A DNA stretch of 64,000 nucleotides from Bacteroidota bacterium (GCA_040388375.1 JAZKBU010000005.1:62001-126000), one strand, 5' to 3'; counted from the first letter of the stretch, positions 1 to 8,181 are shown. The notes: generated from the sequence alone by a model not told the origin. Program-made: numbers and translations.

Positions 1-93
1 AACAGAATTAATATCTTTACCCTTTAAAGGCGGTAATATTTCAATGGAAAATAAAGTGCTTTTAGCGTTGTTGATGATATCGGTAACTCTCAT
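1..93 (-). CDS. metF: Methylenetetrahydrofolate reductase, N-terminal part (cut by window edge)
   Basis: Reading leftward from the ATG at 93, 31 codons stay open to the window edge. The peptide starts MRVTDIINNAKS and continues with SIEILPPLKGK. Bacteroidota MetF proteins begin the same way: a short helix, then a first TIM-barrel strand reading FSFEILPPLKGK. MetF reduces 5,10-methylene-THF to 5-methyl-THF with FAD, feeding methionine synthesis in the cytoplasm. Only the first strand is visible, so catalytic residues cannot be checked. The identification rests on this motif alone but the motif is distinctive. Confidence 0.82.
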   Translation of the reverse strand, partial: MRVTDIINNAKSTLFSIEILPPLKGKDINSV

Positions 94-347
94 GAAAGGG
101 GATTAATTGGACAAATGTATAATTACTTCACTTATATACCAGTAAATTTTATAGCAATAGGTTTTTTATATTGATAGATAGCTTGTTTTGTTATGAAAAG
201 GGGTGGGGAAGGGGGCTCGAACTCAAAGGTCAATTTGAGCGGAGTTGCTTTCCGTGGTAATGTCTTCTGAGCAAGGGCTGTGTTTGGTGTTGTTGAAGGC
301 CGTATTGTTTTCTATAATTACTACCAACTTTATGCTCGCGGACTTAT
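94..347. other. Non-coding stretch upstream of metF
   Basis: No convincing gene. Overlapping frames on both strands around 223-496 are open but run through the repeat at 348-454 and resemble no family. The part near 93-180 presumably holds the metF promoter, although no clear TAnnTTTG box was found. Confidence 0.5.
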
Positions 348-462
348 GCAGTTGCCAATTACGGAACGAAAATCTGTCAACCAAGATAAAAAATAATGCA
401 AAACTAAATGCTGAATTTAAGAGTGATAACGGCAACTGCGCAAGATTGCTGTTAGCTGCTGG
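348..462 (-). repeat. attC-like repeat, copy 1
   Basis: About 105 nt closely resembling 24862-24967 by eye. It contains a perfect 9-nt inverted pair, GCAGTTGCC (348-356) and GGCAACTGC (431-439), and a small hairpin, TAACGGCAA (427-435) with TTGCTGTTA (446-454). The core GTTAGCTGCT (451-460) supplies the Ser-Ser-stop end of the neighbouring minus-strand gene, exactly as a second copy does at 25849-25858. A stop codon inside the recombination core is usual for integron gene cassettes. The attC assignment is inferred. Confidence 0.55.
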
Positions 463-1084
463 TTTTTCTTTCAAATTTCAAGTCTGCCGCTTTTAATAAT
501 TGTAAAAAACGTCCAATTTCTGTTGATTCTACTGCGGTATTACTAGGGTCATTTTGTATGGTTGTAATTATAGTTTCTAATGTAAGAAATTCAATTTTTA
601 CTTTAAATCCTTCTTCTCCGCTCAAACTGTCAAGAAAAAGTTGGTTGTTACAAAAGTCATTTACATATCTGCTATTGTTTAATTTTGTCACAGCTATAAT
701 ATAGTTAAATTGTTTTTGTTTTGTCTCTTCGAATATTTTGTTTCTAAACGCTTTTGACCAAATAGGGTCAGTCAATTCACGAAAAGATTTCCAAACTTCT
801 CGCCCACTTACTTTTGTCGAGTGCTTCTCAGGGTCAGATAACCAATGCAAATGTTTCTCAACATTAAAACCACCCTGCCAAGATTTGCAAGTAACAACAT
901 TAGTTGTCTTTTTTTGTAAGTTGACCGAGAGAATGTCAATGTCTGAGTGAACACTATATTTGTTTTTTTCTTCTTTTTTTATTGAGCTTTGGTCAGGCCG
1001 ATATTTTACATTGTGTTTTGTAAAAGTTGCAACTTGTCTTAAAAAGTAGCCGTCAATTAATTGTTCTAATATGTCTTCTTTCAT
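452..1084 (-). CDS. Restriction-endonuclease-fold-like protein
   Basis: 210 residues, no signal peptide or membrane segment. Around residues 43-72 the pattern SDIDILSVN, a strand TNVVTCKSW and a glycine pair resembles the PD-(D/E)xK nuclease core: aspartates D48/D50, then a hydrophobic strand ending in xCK (K67). The usual Glu/Gln two residues before the lysine is a Thr here, so nuclease activity is uncertain. Proteins of this shape occur in defence and mobile contexts. The gene ends Ser-Ser-stop inside a cassette-like repeat and starts just after a large imperfect palindrome, so it may be a mobile cassette. The fold is inferred from motif spacing; a general unknown protein is the alternative. 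Confidence 0.5.
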   Translation of the reverse strand: MKEDILEQLIDGYFLRQVATFTKHNVKYRPDQSSIKKEEKNKYSVHSDIDILSVNLQKKTTNVVTCKSWQGGFNVEKHLHWLSDPEKHSTKVSGREVWKSFRELTDPIWSKAFRNKIFEETKQKQFNYIIAVTKLNNSRYVNDFCNNQLFLDSLSGEEGFKVKIEFLTLETIITTIQNDPSNTAVESTEIGRFLQLLKAADLKFERKTSS

Positions 1085-1116
1085 TTTTCGTGTCGTGTTT
1101 AAACTTGGAGCTGCAT

Positions 1117-1184
1117 CTACCCGAAGGGTGGGATTTATACCACAAAACTATCTTTGGAACACGAAACCCCACCTTTTTGGTAGG
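1117..1184. repeat. Imperfect palindrome with two paired box sets
   Basis: Outer boxes CTACCC (1117-1122) and GGTAGG (1179-1184) pair, and inner boxes GGGTGGG (1126-1132) and CCCCACC (1167-1173) pair, separated by unequal spacers (GAA on one side, TTTTT on the other). Two paired boxes with asymmetric spacers is the layout of a folded attC site, although these boxes lack GTTRRRY cores. It lies between two minus-strand genes. It may instead be a transcribed structure or a REP-type repeat. Confidence 0.45.
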
Positions 1185-1215
1185 CGCTGTTGCGCGTTCG
1201 TATTACTTTCACCTG

Positions 1216-1500
1216 CTAAGACTGTCGTTCCATTGATGCAGAAATATCATTTAAAATGTCTGACATTTCTTGAAGGCCTATTCTGTCTCTTTGTATGCAT
1301 GCACGAATTAACAATGTCATATCTTCAATTGGAATTTCGCTCGAACCATGAGGACTGAATTTGCCCTCTTCATTATAAACTGCTCTTCTAATAGATTCAG
1401 TTTGCTCGTCTACTGGATTATTTTCTGTCCAAGTAGAAACTCCTATTTGAATTTCGTGATTATCAAGACTAGGATGTGGAAATGCTTCTCTTACTTTCAT
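1216..1500 (-). CDS. Small conserved-looking protein of unknown function
   Basis: 94 residues, hydrophilic, no signal or membrane segment. The composition is protein-like and the frame has a proper ATG at 1500 after an AT-rich leader. The C-terminal half (from about residue 58) looks helical and contains two cysteines or none depending on alignment; only one Cys is clear. I do not recognise a family. It lies in the same orientation as the nuclease-fold-like gene and is separated from it by the palindrome at 1117-1184, so the two may be separate cassette-like units rather than one operon. A chance open frame is possible but less likely given the codon quality. Confidence 0.45.
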   Translation of the reverse strand: MKVREAFPHPSLDNHEIQIGVSTWTENNPVDEQTESIRRAVYNEEGKFSPHGSSEIPIEDMTLLIRACIQRDRIGLQEMSDILNDISASMERQS

Positions 1501-1660
1501 AGAATTTTATTTTTTAAATTAATATTGTTATTGCAATCTTTGTGTTCGTGTTACTTTGACTATAATGCGGTGCAGTGACAAGTCAGTACATCTTGTGTAT
1601 TATTTTAGCTTTGTGTAACTTCTATTGCAAATCTTGCATTATATGCTTTACAAATACAAG

Positions 1661-1701
1661 AGTATAAATACCCTTTTTTCGTAGTATAAATACTCTTTTT
1701 T
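1661..1701. repeat. Direct repeat pair in a 375-nt leader
   Basis: AGTATAAATACCC followed by a T run (1661-1679) recurs as AGTATAAATACTC plus T run (1683-1701), period 22 nt, i.e. about two helical turns. It lies in the 1501-1875 gap upstream of the + strand trio and could be an operator or promoter array for it. Nothing else was recognised in this gap, which is AT-rich. Confidence 0.35.
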
Positions 1702-1875
1702 TATACCCGTTGTTATGAAACAAATAGGTGTTTGACTTTTATCCTATTTGTTTTCAGTCATTTAAAGCCACATAGGTACAAGCAGTTCTATTTAGCCAGG
1801 CAAAGCGGGTTCTTGTTTAAATATATTTATATATATAGGTTTGGGGATAATTGTTCTATACAATCATTAGATATA

Positions 1876-3042
1876 ATGAAGAAAATAACTTTAATCTTAG
1901 TAGCAATAACTTTAACAGCCGCGTTTGGTATGGCGACTGTTTACCTGCGGACAAGCAATGCGAAACAATTGCAGAATGACCCAATTGAACAAATTGCAAC
2001 TGCAAGTTTTCAGGCAGTTGAACAAGACAACTCAACACTAGCAATTCCTGTAGACACAAGTAAGGTTGCACAATCAAGGAACTCTGATGATTGTTTTACT
2101 TACGAATGTGCCTATCAACAATACCTTGCTATGTTGGAAGGCAAGAAACCTTTAGACTTTAAACGTGCTGTTTTTATATACGAAAACACGTATTTGAAAG
2201 GAGCTTTAGATTATGCCGAGTTTTCAAATCATTTTACAACGGTTGCACAAAAACTAAACGATTACATCAATAAAAAAGGAATTGCTTCATACAAAACAGC
2301 AGCACAATATGCCATTTTTAGTTATATGTATGAGCCATCTTACCTCAATGATAGTCAGGTTTTCAAATACGATTTCAATGATTTTTTAGGTGATAAAGAC
2401 TGGACAAATATGTTTGTAAGCAAAGTAATGAAAACAAAAATGGGTAACTGTCACGGATTACCTTACTACTATAAGTTACTTTCAAACGAACTTAAAGCCG
2501 AATCATTTTTGGCTATTGCACCCAATCATATGTATATTAAACACATTGATGAAAATGGAAAATGGGTAAATATTGAACTTACAAACGGACACCTTTCAAG
2601 CGATGCTTGGATGATTTCCTCAATGGGAATTTCAGCAGAAGCAATAAAGAAAGGCATTTATATGGATGGCTTATCAGAAAAAGAATCTATTGCTTTATGC
2701 CTTTGGGATTTGGTGATGGGTTATGAAAAAGATAACGGCTATGACGATTTTGTTTTAAAGTGTTGTAATACCGTAATAAAATATTACCCAACATGTATTA
2801 CAGCACTAATGACAAAACAAAATTGCTTACAATTTATTGGCAAAAAGCAGCAAGCAGAAGCAAAGAAAAAAGGTATTAAGAAAAACACACCCAAAATGAT
2901 TGCAACATACAAACAATTCAAAGCATTAAACCAACAAATAAAAAAACTGGGCTACCGGGAAATGCCTCAGGACTTATATGAACAATGGATTAAGTCTGTT
3001 GAAAATGAAAAACAAAATACAACAACCAATAATAAAAACTAA
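1876..3042 (+). CDS. Exported transglutaminase-like protein
   Basis: 388 residues from the ATG at 1876, chosen because it begins MKK plus a hydrophobic stretch (a signal peptide or anchor, residues 4-22); an upstream in-frame ATG at 1732 would add a poor leader. Residues 188-240 carry a transglutaminase-like core: GNCHGLP with Cys192, then NHMYI with His218, then a W-VNIEL strand with an acidic residue (E234) where the third triad member is expected. Such domains act as cysteine peptidases or transferases in the envelope. The C-terminus is Lys/Gln-rich and helical. It is followed after 12 nt by an RHS-tip protein, suggesting an operon. The enzyme class is inferred; the substrate is unknown. 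Confidence 0.6.
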   Translation: MKKITLILVAITLTAAFGMATVYLRTSNAKQLQNDPIEQIATASFQAVEQDNSTLAIPVDTSKVAQSRNSDDCFTYECAYQQYLAMLEGKKPLDFKRAVFIYENTYLKGALDYAEFSNHFTTVAQKLNDYINKKGIASYKTAAQYAIFSYMYEPSYLNDSQVFKYDFNDFLGDKDWTNMFVSKVMKTKMGNCHGLPYYYKLLSNELKAESFLAIAPNHMYIKHIDENGKWVNIELTNGHLSSDAWMISSMGISAEAIKKGIYMDGLSEKESIALCLWDLVMGYEKDNGYDDFVLKCCNTVIKYYPTCITALMTKQNCLQFIGKKQQAEAKKKGIKKNTPKMIATYKQFKALNQQIKKLGYREMPQDLYEQWIKSVENEKQNTTTNNKN

Positions 3043-3054
3043 TAAATTAGCAAC

Positions 3055-4194
3055 ATGAAAAAGGCGATAATAATTTTAGTTTCATTAAGTTTTGGCTTCG
3101 CCAAAATTTATGCTCAAAATGATAACCCTTATTCTGTTTTCGGTTATCAGGGTAAAGTTTTAAAAACTCCGGAAGAAGAAAGCGGAAGGCAATATTTGTT
3201 TCTTAATACAAACGATACAACTCAAAAGTTAAAGACAATTGCTTTCAATACAAAAACACAGTCGATTGAATACATAGACCACAATAATGTTATTTACAAA
3301 ACTGATAGTTTACTACCAACCTTTGTGCTTCGTTTTTTAAGCACGGACCCACATGCAAACAAATATCCGGGAATGAGCCCGTATAACTTTGTTGGTAATA
3401 TGCCAACAAGAGCCATTGACCCAGACGGAAAGGATATTTATATATTGTTTTATACAAGTGGAAATAAAAGAGGAGATGAAATGTTTAGAGCATCAGCTTT
3501 AACTCGACAAAAAGACATTGAAAACAGCAAAGGATTTGACCCTTCAAAGGACAAAGTTGTAGTTTTAGCCGTTCAAGATATGGCTTCAATTCAAAAGCAA
3601 GTTAATAATACAGTAAAGACTTTTAGCTCTCAATACGGACAAACTCAGGAATTTAGTATTTGGTCACATGCAAGTCTTGACGGTCCAACGGGAACGGCAC
3701 CAACGAGTTCAAATGCACTTGATGGAAAGCAAATGACAACTACTGGTTGGGGTAATATTAACTTTAATTGGAAAAATAATGGTGCAGGAACAAATGCAAA
3801 TTTTTTCGGCTGTAGAACCGGAGTGAATGGAGAACAAGTCGTTGATTATGGTGCTGGATATGGTTCTGGAACACAAGCAACACCATCTTTTGCAAACAAA
3901 TTGTCTTCTCTTTCTAATTTTAATAATGTAAATGTTGCAGGTCAAACATCTTTTGCCTACCCTTCGGCTTTTACTAATTATAGACAAAATTCAGAAAATG
4001 GTGCAGACAATTTTATAAACAGTGAAAGTAATGGAATGGTTTATTTCCAAAGAACATATATGGTTGGAGGCAATCCCAGTTTTATGGGTCTTAACACTGA
4101 TGCAAGCCAAACAACTGCTTATCCCATGCAGACAAATGTAAATGGACAAACAACAGGAACAGCAACGCAACAAGGAACTACTAAAAAGCCATGA
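3055..4194 (+). CDS. Miniature RHS-core protein with possible caspase-like C-terminal domain
   Basis: 379 residues with a signal peptide (residues 1-21, ending YAQ). Residues 92-126 are the end of the RHS-repeat core: RFLSTDPHANKYPGMSPYNF, then a conserved VGN and DPDGKD. Full RHS proteins are far longer, so only the tip is kept. The remaining 250 residues show the layout of a caspase-like/DUF4347 domain: strand IYILFY, strand FSIWSHAS (His205), a Trp segment, NFFGCRTG (Cys253), and a later F-A-x-K-L-S-S-L helix followed by VNVAGQ. His and Cys sit where the catalytic dyad would be. In RHS proteins the part after the core is the variable effector. The domain call is inference from motif order. 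It overlaps the next gene by ATGA. Confidence 0.6.
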   Translation: MKKAIIILVSLSFGFAKIYAQNDNPYSVFGYQGKVLKTPEEESGRQYLFLNTNDTTQKLKTIAFNTKTQSIEYIDHNNVIYKTDSLLPTFVLRFLSTDPHANKYPGMSPYNFVGNMPTRAIDPDGKDIYILFYTSGNKRGDEMFRASALTRQKDIENSKGFDPSKDKVVVLAVQDMASIQKQVNNTVKTFSSQYGQTQEFSIWSHASLDGPTGTAPTSSNALDGKQMTTTGWGNINFNWKNNGAGTNANFFGCRTGVNGEQVVDYGAGYGSGTQATPSFANKLSSLSNFNNVNVAGQTSFAYPSAFTNYRQNSENGADNFINSESNGMVYFQRTYMVGGNPSFMGLNTDASQTTAYPMQTNVNGQTTGTATQQGTTKKP

Positions 4195-4493
4195 TAAAAA
4201 AAATATTCTTCACCCTTTTGATATTGATTGTAAGTTTTATTGTTTTTCAATTACTCAACCATTTAGTAATTGAAAAAATTATTATTGGAGACCCATGTGA
4301 ATACGATACAGAAGGAAATGAAACAGGTAAATTGTTTAACTTGTTTTATACCATATCATCCAATACAGGCTATCATCCGGAACCATCATTGTTTAATTTT
4401 TATTTTACTACTATATTGAGTACTGTAATAGGTTTACTCGTAGCATATAAACGACTTTGGAAACCGACAGGAAAAAGAAGTACGAATGCCTAG
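4191..4493 (+). CDS. Small two-helix membrane protein, possible partner of the RHS-tip protein
   Basis: 100 residues. One membrane helix at about residues 4-24, a loop of about 45 residues with acidic and aromatic residues, a second helix at about 68-88, then a basic tail. Its start overlaps the preceding stop (ATGA), so the two are translationally coupled. A small membrane protein directly after a possible effector is the position of an immunity protein, but nothing in the sequence proves that role. No family recognised. Confidence 0.55.
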   Translation: MIKKIFFTLLILIVSFIVFQLLNHLVIEKIIIGDPCEYDTEGNETGKLFNLFYTISSNTGYHPEPSLFNFYFTTILSTVIGLLVAYKRLWKPTGKRSTNA

Positions 4494-4535
4494 TGGAAGG
4501 AAGTTTCTTCTTAGAACAAAAGCATTGCAAAATTT

Positions 4536-4600
4536 AGTACCCGAAGCCAGAGTCGAACCAAGTATGTTTTTCTTAAGTCAATCATAAAACCAACCAATTT
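4536..4600 (-). repeat. Degenerate tRNA-T-arm-like repeat, left copy
   Basis: On the minus strand it contains GGTTCGACTC, the signature of a tRNA T-loop, inside a stretch alignable with 5683-5750. Stem pairing is poor (one Watson-Crick pair and wobbles), so it is not a functional tRNA. It and its partner bracket the OmpA-family gene. Confidence 0.35.
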
Positions 4601-4645
4601 GTGATGGCTTTGTGTTCTACTATTACATTACTATCGCTGCATTAA

Positions 4646-5659
4646 TTAGTTTGTACTTATTATAAACGCTACACGTCTATTCTTTTGTCTGCCGTCTTCG
4701 GTATCATTGGTTGCAATGGGTTTTAAACCGCCAAATCCGGTAAAGGTAATATGGCTTTGGTTTATTCCATTTTTAATTAAATAATCAGCCACAGATTTTG
4801 CCCTTGCCATAGAAAGATTTTTATTGTGATGCTCATTTCCAATATTGTCTGTATGTCCGCTTATTTCAATTTTATGAGTAGGGTTCAATTTTAAATATTT
4901 CACCAACCTATCTAATTCTGCATAAGATTGTGAAAGAAGTGTGCTTTTATCATTCTCAAATAGTATGTTTTTAAGGATTATATTTTCCCCAATTTTAGGT
5001 GTTAATGGCTCCGTTGTATTTTGCTGAAAGATATCTCCTCCCTTAATATCATCCATATGAACAAAACCATCTCCTCTAATAAATAATCCACCTGGCTTTA
5101 ACTCCGGAATATCAATCGTAATGGAGTTGATAAGTGTTTTACCATTTGAGCCATACAATTTACCAGTTACATTGGTAGCAGTATTGAATCTTATTTCAGC
5201 TCTATACCATACACCCATTCGGTATGATTGATTGACTGATTTTAAAATGGGGTTTGTATAATTAGGGCTACTAGCAAAGTGCATAGTATTGGTACTTGGA
5301 TCTATACATAAATAGAAAGCCTTTGAAGCATCGGCTCCAAAACCAAAGTGAACCCTTGATGGTATTTCAAAACGCTGCCACCAACTAATTATTTGTCCTT
5401 GTGTTCCTATTTTTATATCAGTACGAAACATCAGCTCACTTGAATTTCTAAGTCCAAATTTACCTGTATGTGCAGAAAGCGATGTTTTTTTAGAAATAAC
5501 ATTGTTTTTATTGCTTGCATTAACCCAAGGTGTCCAAGGCCATGAATCAGTAGTTTCAAAATTTTCTATAGTGGGAATATTCTCGTCACCTTGTCCGAAA
5601 GCTTTGCTACATAAACAAAATAGCAAAATCAGGATTAGTAAGTTTTTGTTCATTGTCAT
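4646..5659 (-). CDS. OmpA-family protein with N-terminal jelly-roll-like domain
   Basis: 337 residues with a signal peptide (to about residue 22, FGQ). Residues 25-215 form a beta-rich region similar in layout to polysaccharide-lyase/concanavalin-type domains (repeated Trp, then a VHFGF strand and a final MDDIKGG). Residues 228-337 are an OmpA domain: ILFENDKSTL, then ISGHTDNIG, then a helix with ARAKSVADYL, then GRQKNRRVAF. OmpA domains bind peptidoglycan non-covalently, anchoring the outer membrane. There is no beta-barrel region. The first ATG is followed two codons later by another ATG that is equally plausible. It stands alone between two tRNA-like repeats. Function of the N-terminal domain is unknown, possibly glycan binding. 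Confidence 0.8.
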   Translation of the reverse strand: MTMNKNLLILILLFCLCSKAFGQGDENIPTIENFETTDSWPWTPWVNASNKNNVISKKTSLSAHTGKFGLRNSSELMFRTDIKIGTQGQIISWWQRFEIPSRVHFGFGADASKAFYLCIDPSTNTMHFASSPNYTNPILKSVNQSYRMGVWYRAEIRFNTATNVTGKLYGSNGKTLINSITIDIPELKPGGLFIRGDGFVHMDDIKGGDIFQQNTTEPLTPKIGENIILKNILFENDKSTLLSQSYAELDRLVKYLKLNPTHKIEISGHTDNIGNEHHNKNLSMARAKSVADYLIKNGINQSHITFTGFGGLKPIATNDTEDGRQKNRRVAFIISTN

Positions 5660-5682
5660 GGGTATTTAGTACATACAGAAAA

Positions 5683-5760
5683 TGGTACTCGGAGTTGGAG
5701 TCGAACCATGCATATTCTCATCAAGTCGAACCTATTTATGGTCGGTGAGGACACCAACCA
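5683..5760 (-). repeat. Degenerate tRNA-T-arm-like repeat, right copy, with hairpin
   Basis: Contains GAGTCGAACC and a second AAGTCGAACC on the + strand (GGTTCGACTC type on minus), resembling 4536-4600. It also holds a strong hairpin GGTCGGTG (5740-5747), loop AGGA, CACCAACC (5752-5759), 14 nt beyond the porZ stop. Without a U run it is a weak terminator at best. Confidence 0.4.
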
Positions 5761-5773
5761 TGGGCAGTCAGTA

Positions 5774-8062
5774 TTATTGTATAAACAACAGCTTACCTAC
5801 TATCGATTTACTGCCATCTTTATTAGCGGCATAAACCACATACACACCTGTTTCTACTTTACTGCCTGCAAAGTTGCGTCCGTTCCATATAGCAAAGCCT
5901 CCGTTAGATGTTGTTTCCGCTACCAGGTTACCTGCCACATCGGTAATTTTTACATTTACATTCTCCGCCAATCCTTTAATAGAAATATTGCCGTCAAAAC
6001 CTGGCTTAATAGGGTTCGGGTAAATCTCTACCCCTTTAAAGCCTTTATCTGCTTCGGTAGCATCGCCCATATAGCTGATAATACCTTTGGCCGTACCAAA
6101 AAATACTTCGCCTGTATTGTCGTTAATGCCTATACTTATAATAGCATTATCCAGCAAGGGACTGTTTTTAATGGTAAAGTTTTGCAATACGGTATAACCA
6201 TCAGGCGATACCAGCCAAACACCATTGTTGGTACCTATCCATTTACGGTTGGCGCCATCTACTTTTATGCTGGTAATGTTTTCACCACCTAAAAAGTTGG
6301 CGTATACCAAACCTGCTTTTATCACTATTTGTCTGGAGTCGTACGACTGGCCGTTGTTTTCAAATATTAAATCAGGACTGCTGAAAATACACAAGCCATT
6401 GTTAGTACCTACCCACATTTCGCCTTTCCTGTCTTTGCTGATGCAGTTAACCTGGTTACTTGGCATTTCGCCATTGCCTTTTTCTTTGGTCAGTACTTTG
6501 TAGCTGTCGTCACCGGTGTTTAATAAATCTTGCCCGTGGTTATAAACCAACAAACCTCCGTCACGCGTATGGGCTATCCATTTATTGTTTAAATCGTCAA
6601 TGCTGATGGCGCTTACTGCATTGTTACCACCAAAGGCACTACCTACCGAAAAACATTTTAAAGTACCATCTGTGGTGAGCACACAAACAGGTTGTCCGCT
6701 TGAGTGGTTGGTTAACCATATATTATTGTCAACGTCCATAGCCAAACCGGCTACACGGCAACTACCTGCAAATACTTCCTGCAATGCACTGTTGCTTTTG
6801 TTGTAAACGGCTTCCACTTTCCCGGTCGGGTCCATTTTTACCAAACCGCCACCATACGATGCACCATATAACTTATTGTTATAAGCATCGTAAGTAAGGT
6901 TTAAAATATCCCGAATAGAATCAGGCGTAAGGGATAAAGCAGAATTATTGGGATTAACGGTATTGCTCCAAGTGGTGCCATCGTATATATATATGCCATT
7001 GTGGTTAAAACCTTCGTTAAAAGAGGGTGCGTAACCACCGGCTGCATACATCAATCCATTGATAAATTTAAAATCCGTAGCCAAACTTTTTAAAGGTCCG
7101 TTAGGGGCTATATAATCAATGCCGCCAAACTCGCCACCCGGAAAAAGCTGTAAGCCATAAGAATCGTCAATAGTGGCAAAGCGGTTGTTAGGTAAAACCA
7201 AAGCTGAGTTTTTATAGGGACTGCTTGTTTTATCCAATACATTATCAGTATTAATGGTGCTTACAAAGTTGGAGTCAGTAATAACCAACTTGCTGTTATA
7301 AACCTGTAAATCGTTTACCACTTTAATGGTTCCGCTGCTTACAGGGGTCCAGTTGTTGGTATCGTATTCCTGTAAAGTACTGTCTATTTCGGCATAAACT
7401 TTATTGTTAAAAGTTTCTATTTTATTGCTTTTGGTTGAAGCTTTAATTTTAGTCCAGAAAGTAAAGTCGCTTAAATTACCGGTGGTTAAGTTAGCTCTGT
7501 ATATTCCATCAATACAGCTTGCATAAATAAAATTATTTAAAATGGCTATATCCAGTATTTCTATAGTGCTGCCGTTAGGGCCAATGTTTTGGTACGAGTC
7601 AAATATCTGCGCTTTGTTAATATCAATAACGGTAATGCCAAAGCTACAAGCAAGGTAGGCTTTGCCATTGTAAAAAGTAACATCGTTAATGGCTTTTTTA
7701 CCAATAATATTGCGTTGGTATATTTGTGGCATATTGGTAACCTGTCCGTTTACCATTAAATCAATATTGCTGTTTTGGTACACAATAAACAGCATGCTGT
7801 TTATTGCATTGGCACGTAACAGGCGAACCTCCACATCAGAAAGTCCTTCGGTTTTTGAAATACGCTCCGTTTCGCGGGTGCTTTCATTGTAGCTGAACAA
7901 GCCGCTGGCTGAGCCACAATACACCGTACTGCCTAAGGCCGCCACCGCATTGTTTTTTAAATAAGGTAAATGTACGCGCCATGAGCCCAAACCGCCTTTG
8001 TTTTGAGCGGTAGTGAATAGGGGTAAGGCAAAAATTAAGTATATGAAAAATCTTTTTATCAT
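5774..8062 (-). CDS. porZ: T9SS component PorZ, beta-propeller protein
   Basis: 762 residues with a signal peptide (ending TTAQ). The mature N-terminus reads GSWRVHLPY and is followed by a propeller with GLFSYN, TEGLSD, NSNIDL, KAINDV and CSFGITVIDI, the order seen in PorZ. PorZ binds A-LPS at the outer-membrane surface and helps the PorU sortase attach T9SS cargo. A second propeller (about 400-660) has the NGLCIFS/GVWLVS repeats of two-component-regulator propellers. The last 85 residues (from YPNPIKPG) are a CTD-like beta-sandwich, also present in PorZ. Length matches the family. A TTTG/TAnnTTTG promoter candidate lies just upstream. A generic propeller protein is the alternative but less likely. 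Confidence 0.85.
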   Translation of the reverse strand: MIKRFFIYLIFALPLFTTAQNKGGLGSWRVHLPYLKNNAVAALGSTVYCGSASGLFSYNESTRETERISKTEGLSDVEVRLLRANAINSMLFIVYQNSNIDLMVNGQVTNMPQIYQRNIIGKKAINDVTFYNGKAYLACSFGITVIDINKAQIFDSYQNIGPNGSTIEILDIAILNNFIYASCIDGIYRANLTTGNLSDFTFWTKIKASTKSNKIETFNNKVYAEIDSTLQEYDTNNWTPVSSGTIKVVNDLQVYNSKLVITDSNFVSTINTDNVLDKTSSPYKNSALVLPNNRFATIDDSYGLQLFPGGEFGGIDYIAPNGPLKSLATDFKFINGLMYAAGGYAPSFNEGFNHNGIYIYDGTTWSNTVNPNNSALSLTPDSIRDILNLTYDAYNNKLYGASYGGGLVKMDPTGKVEAVYNKSNSALQEVFAGSCRVAGLAMDVDNNIWLTNHSSGQPVCVLTTDGTLKCFSVGSAFGGNNAVSAISIDDLNNKWIAHTRDGGLLVYNHGQDLLNTGDDSYKVLTKEKGNGEMPSNQVNCISKDRKGEMWVGTNNGLCIFSSPDLIFENNGQSYDSRQIVIKAGLVYANFLGGENITSIKVDGANRKWIGTNNGVWLVSPDGYTVLQNFTIKNSPLLDNAIISIGINDNTGEVFFGTAKGIISYMGDATEADKGFKGVEIYPNPIKPGFDGNISIKGLAENVNVKITDVAGNLVAETTSNGGFAIWNGRNFAGSKVETGVYVVYAANKDGSKSIVGKLLFIQ

Positions 8063-8090
8063 TCAGGTGCAATTACGGTAAAGTAGTTAG

Positions 8091-8122
8091 CAAACGTAAA
8101 TTCAATCAGTTTATTTTACAAT
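8091..8122 (-). promoter_or_regulatory. Candidate Bacteroidota promoter for porZ
   Basis: On the minus strand ATTG (8122-8119), a 20-nt spacer, then TACGTTTG (8098-8091), matching TTTG-N19-TAnnTTTG except for the first base and one extra spacer base. It ends 28 nt before the porZ ATG. Confidence 0.5.
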
Positions 8123-8181
8123 AATATAAAAGTAAACTGTAAGTGTATGGCAAAATTATTTGATTATTTTGCACCCGTTTT

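Noticed and set aside
223-496. Two overlapping frames of 83 codons on opposite strands
   Set aside because: They cover the repeat at 348-454 and one is an extension through the stop region; no family resemblance.
1732-1875. N-terminal extension of the transglutaminase-like gene
   Set aside because: It adds 48 residues with no sense before a clear signal peptide start at 1876.
4536-5760. Functional tRNA genes at the GGTTCGACTC sequences
   Set aside because: T-stems pair poorly and no acceptor, D or anticodon arms can be drawn.
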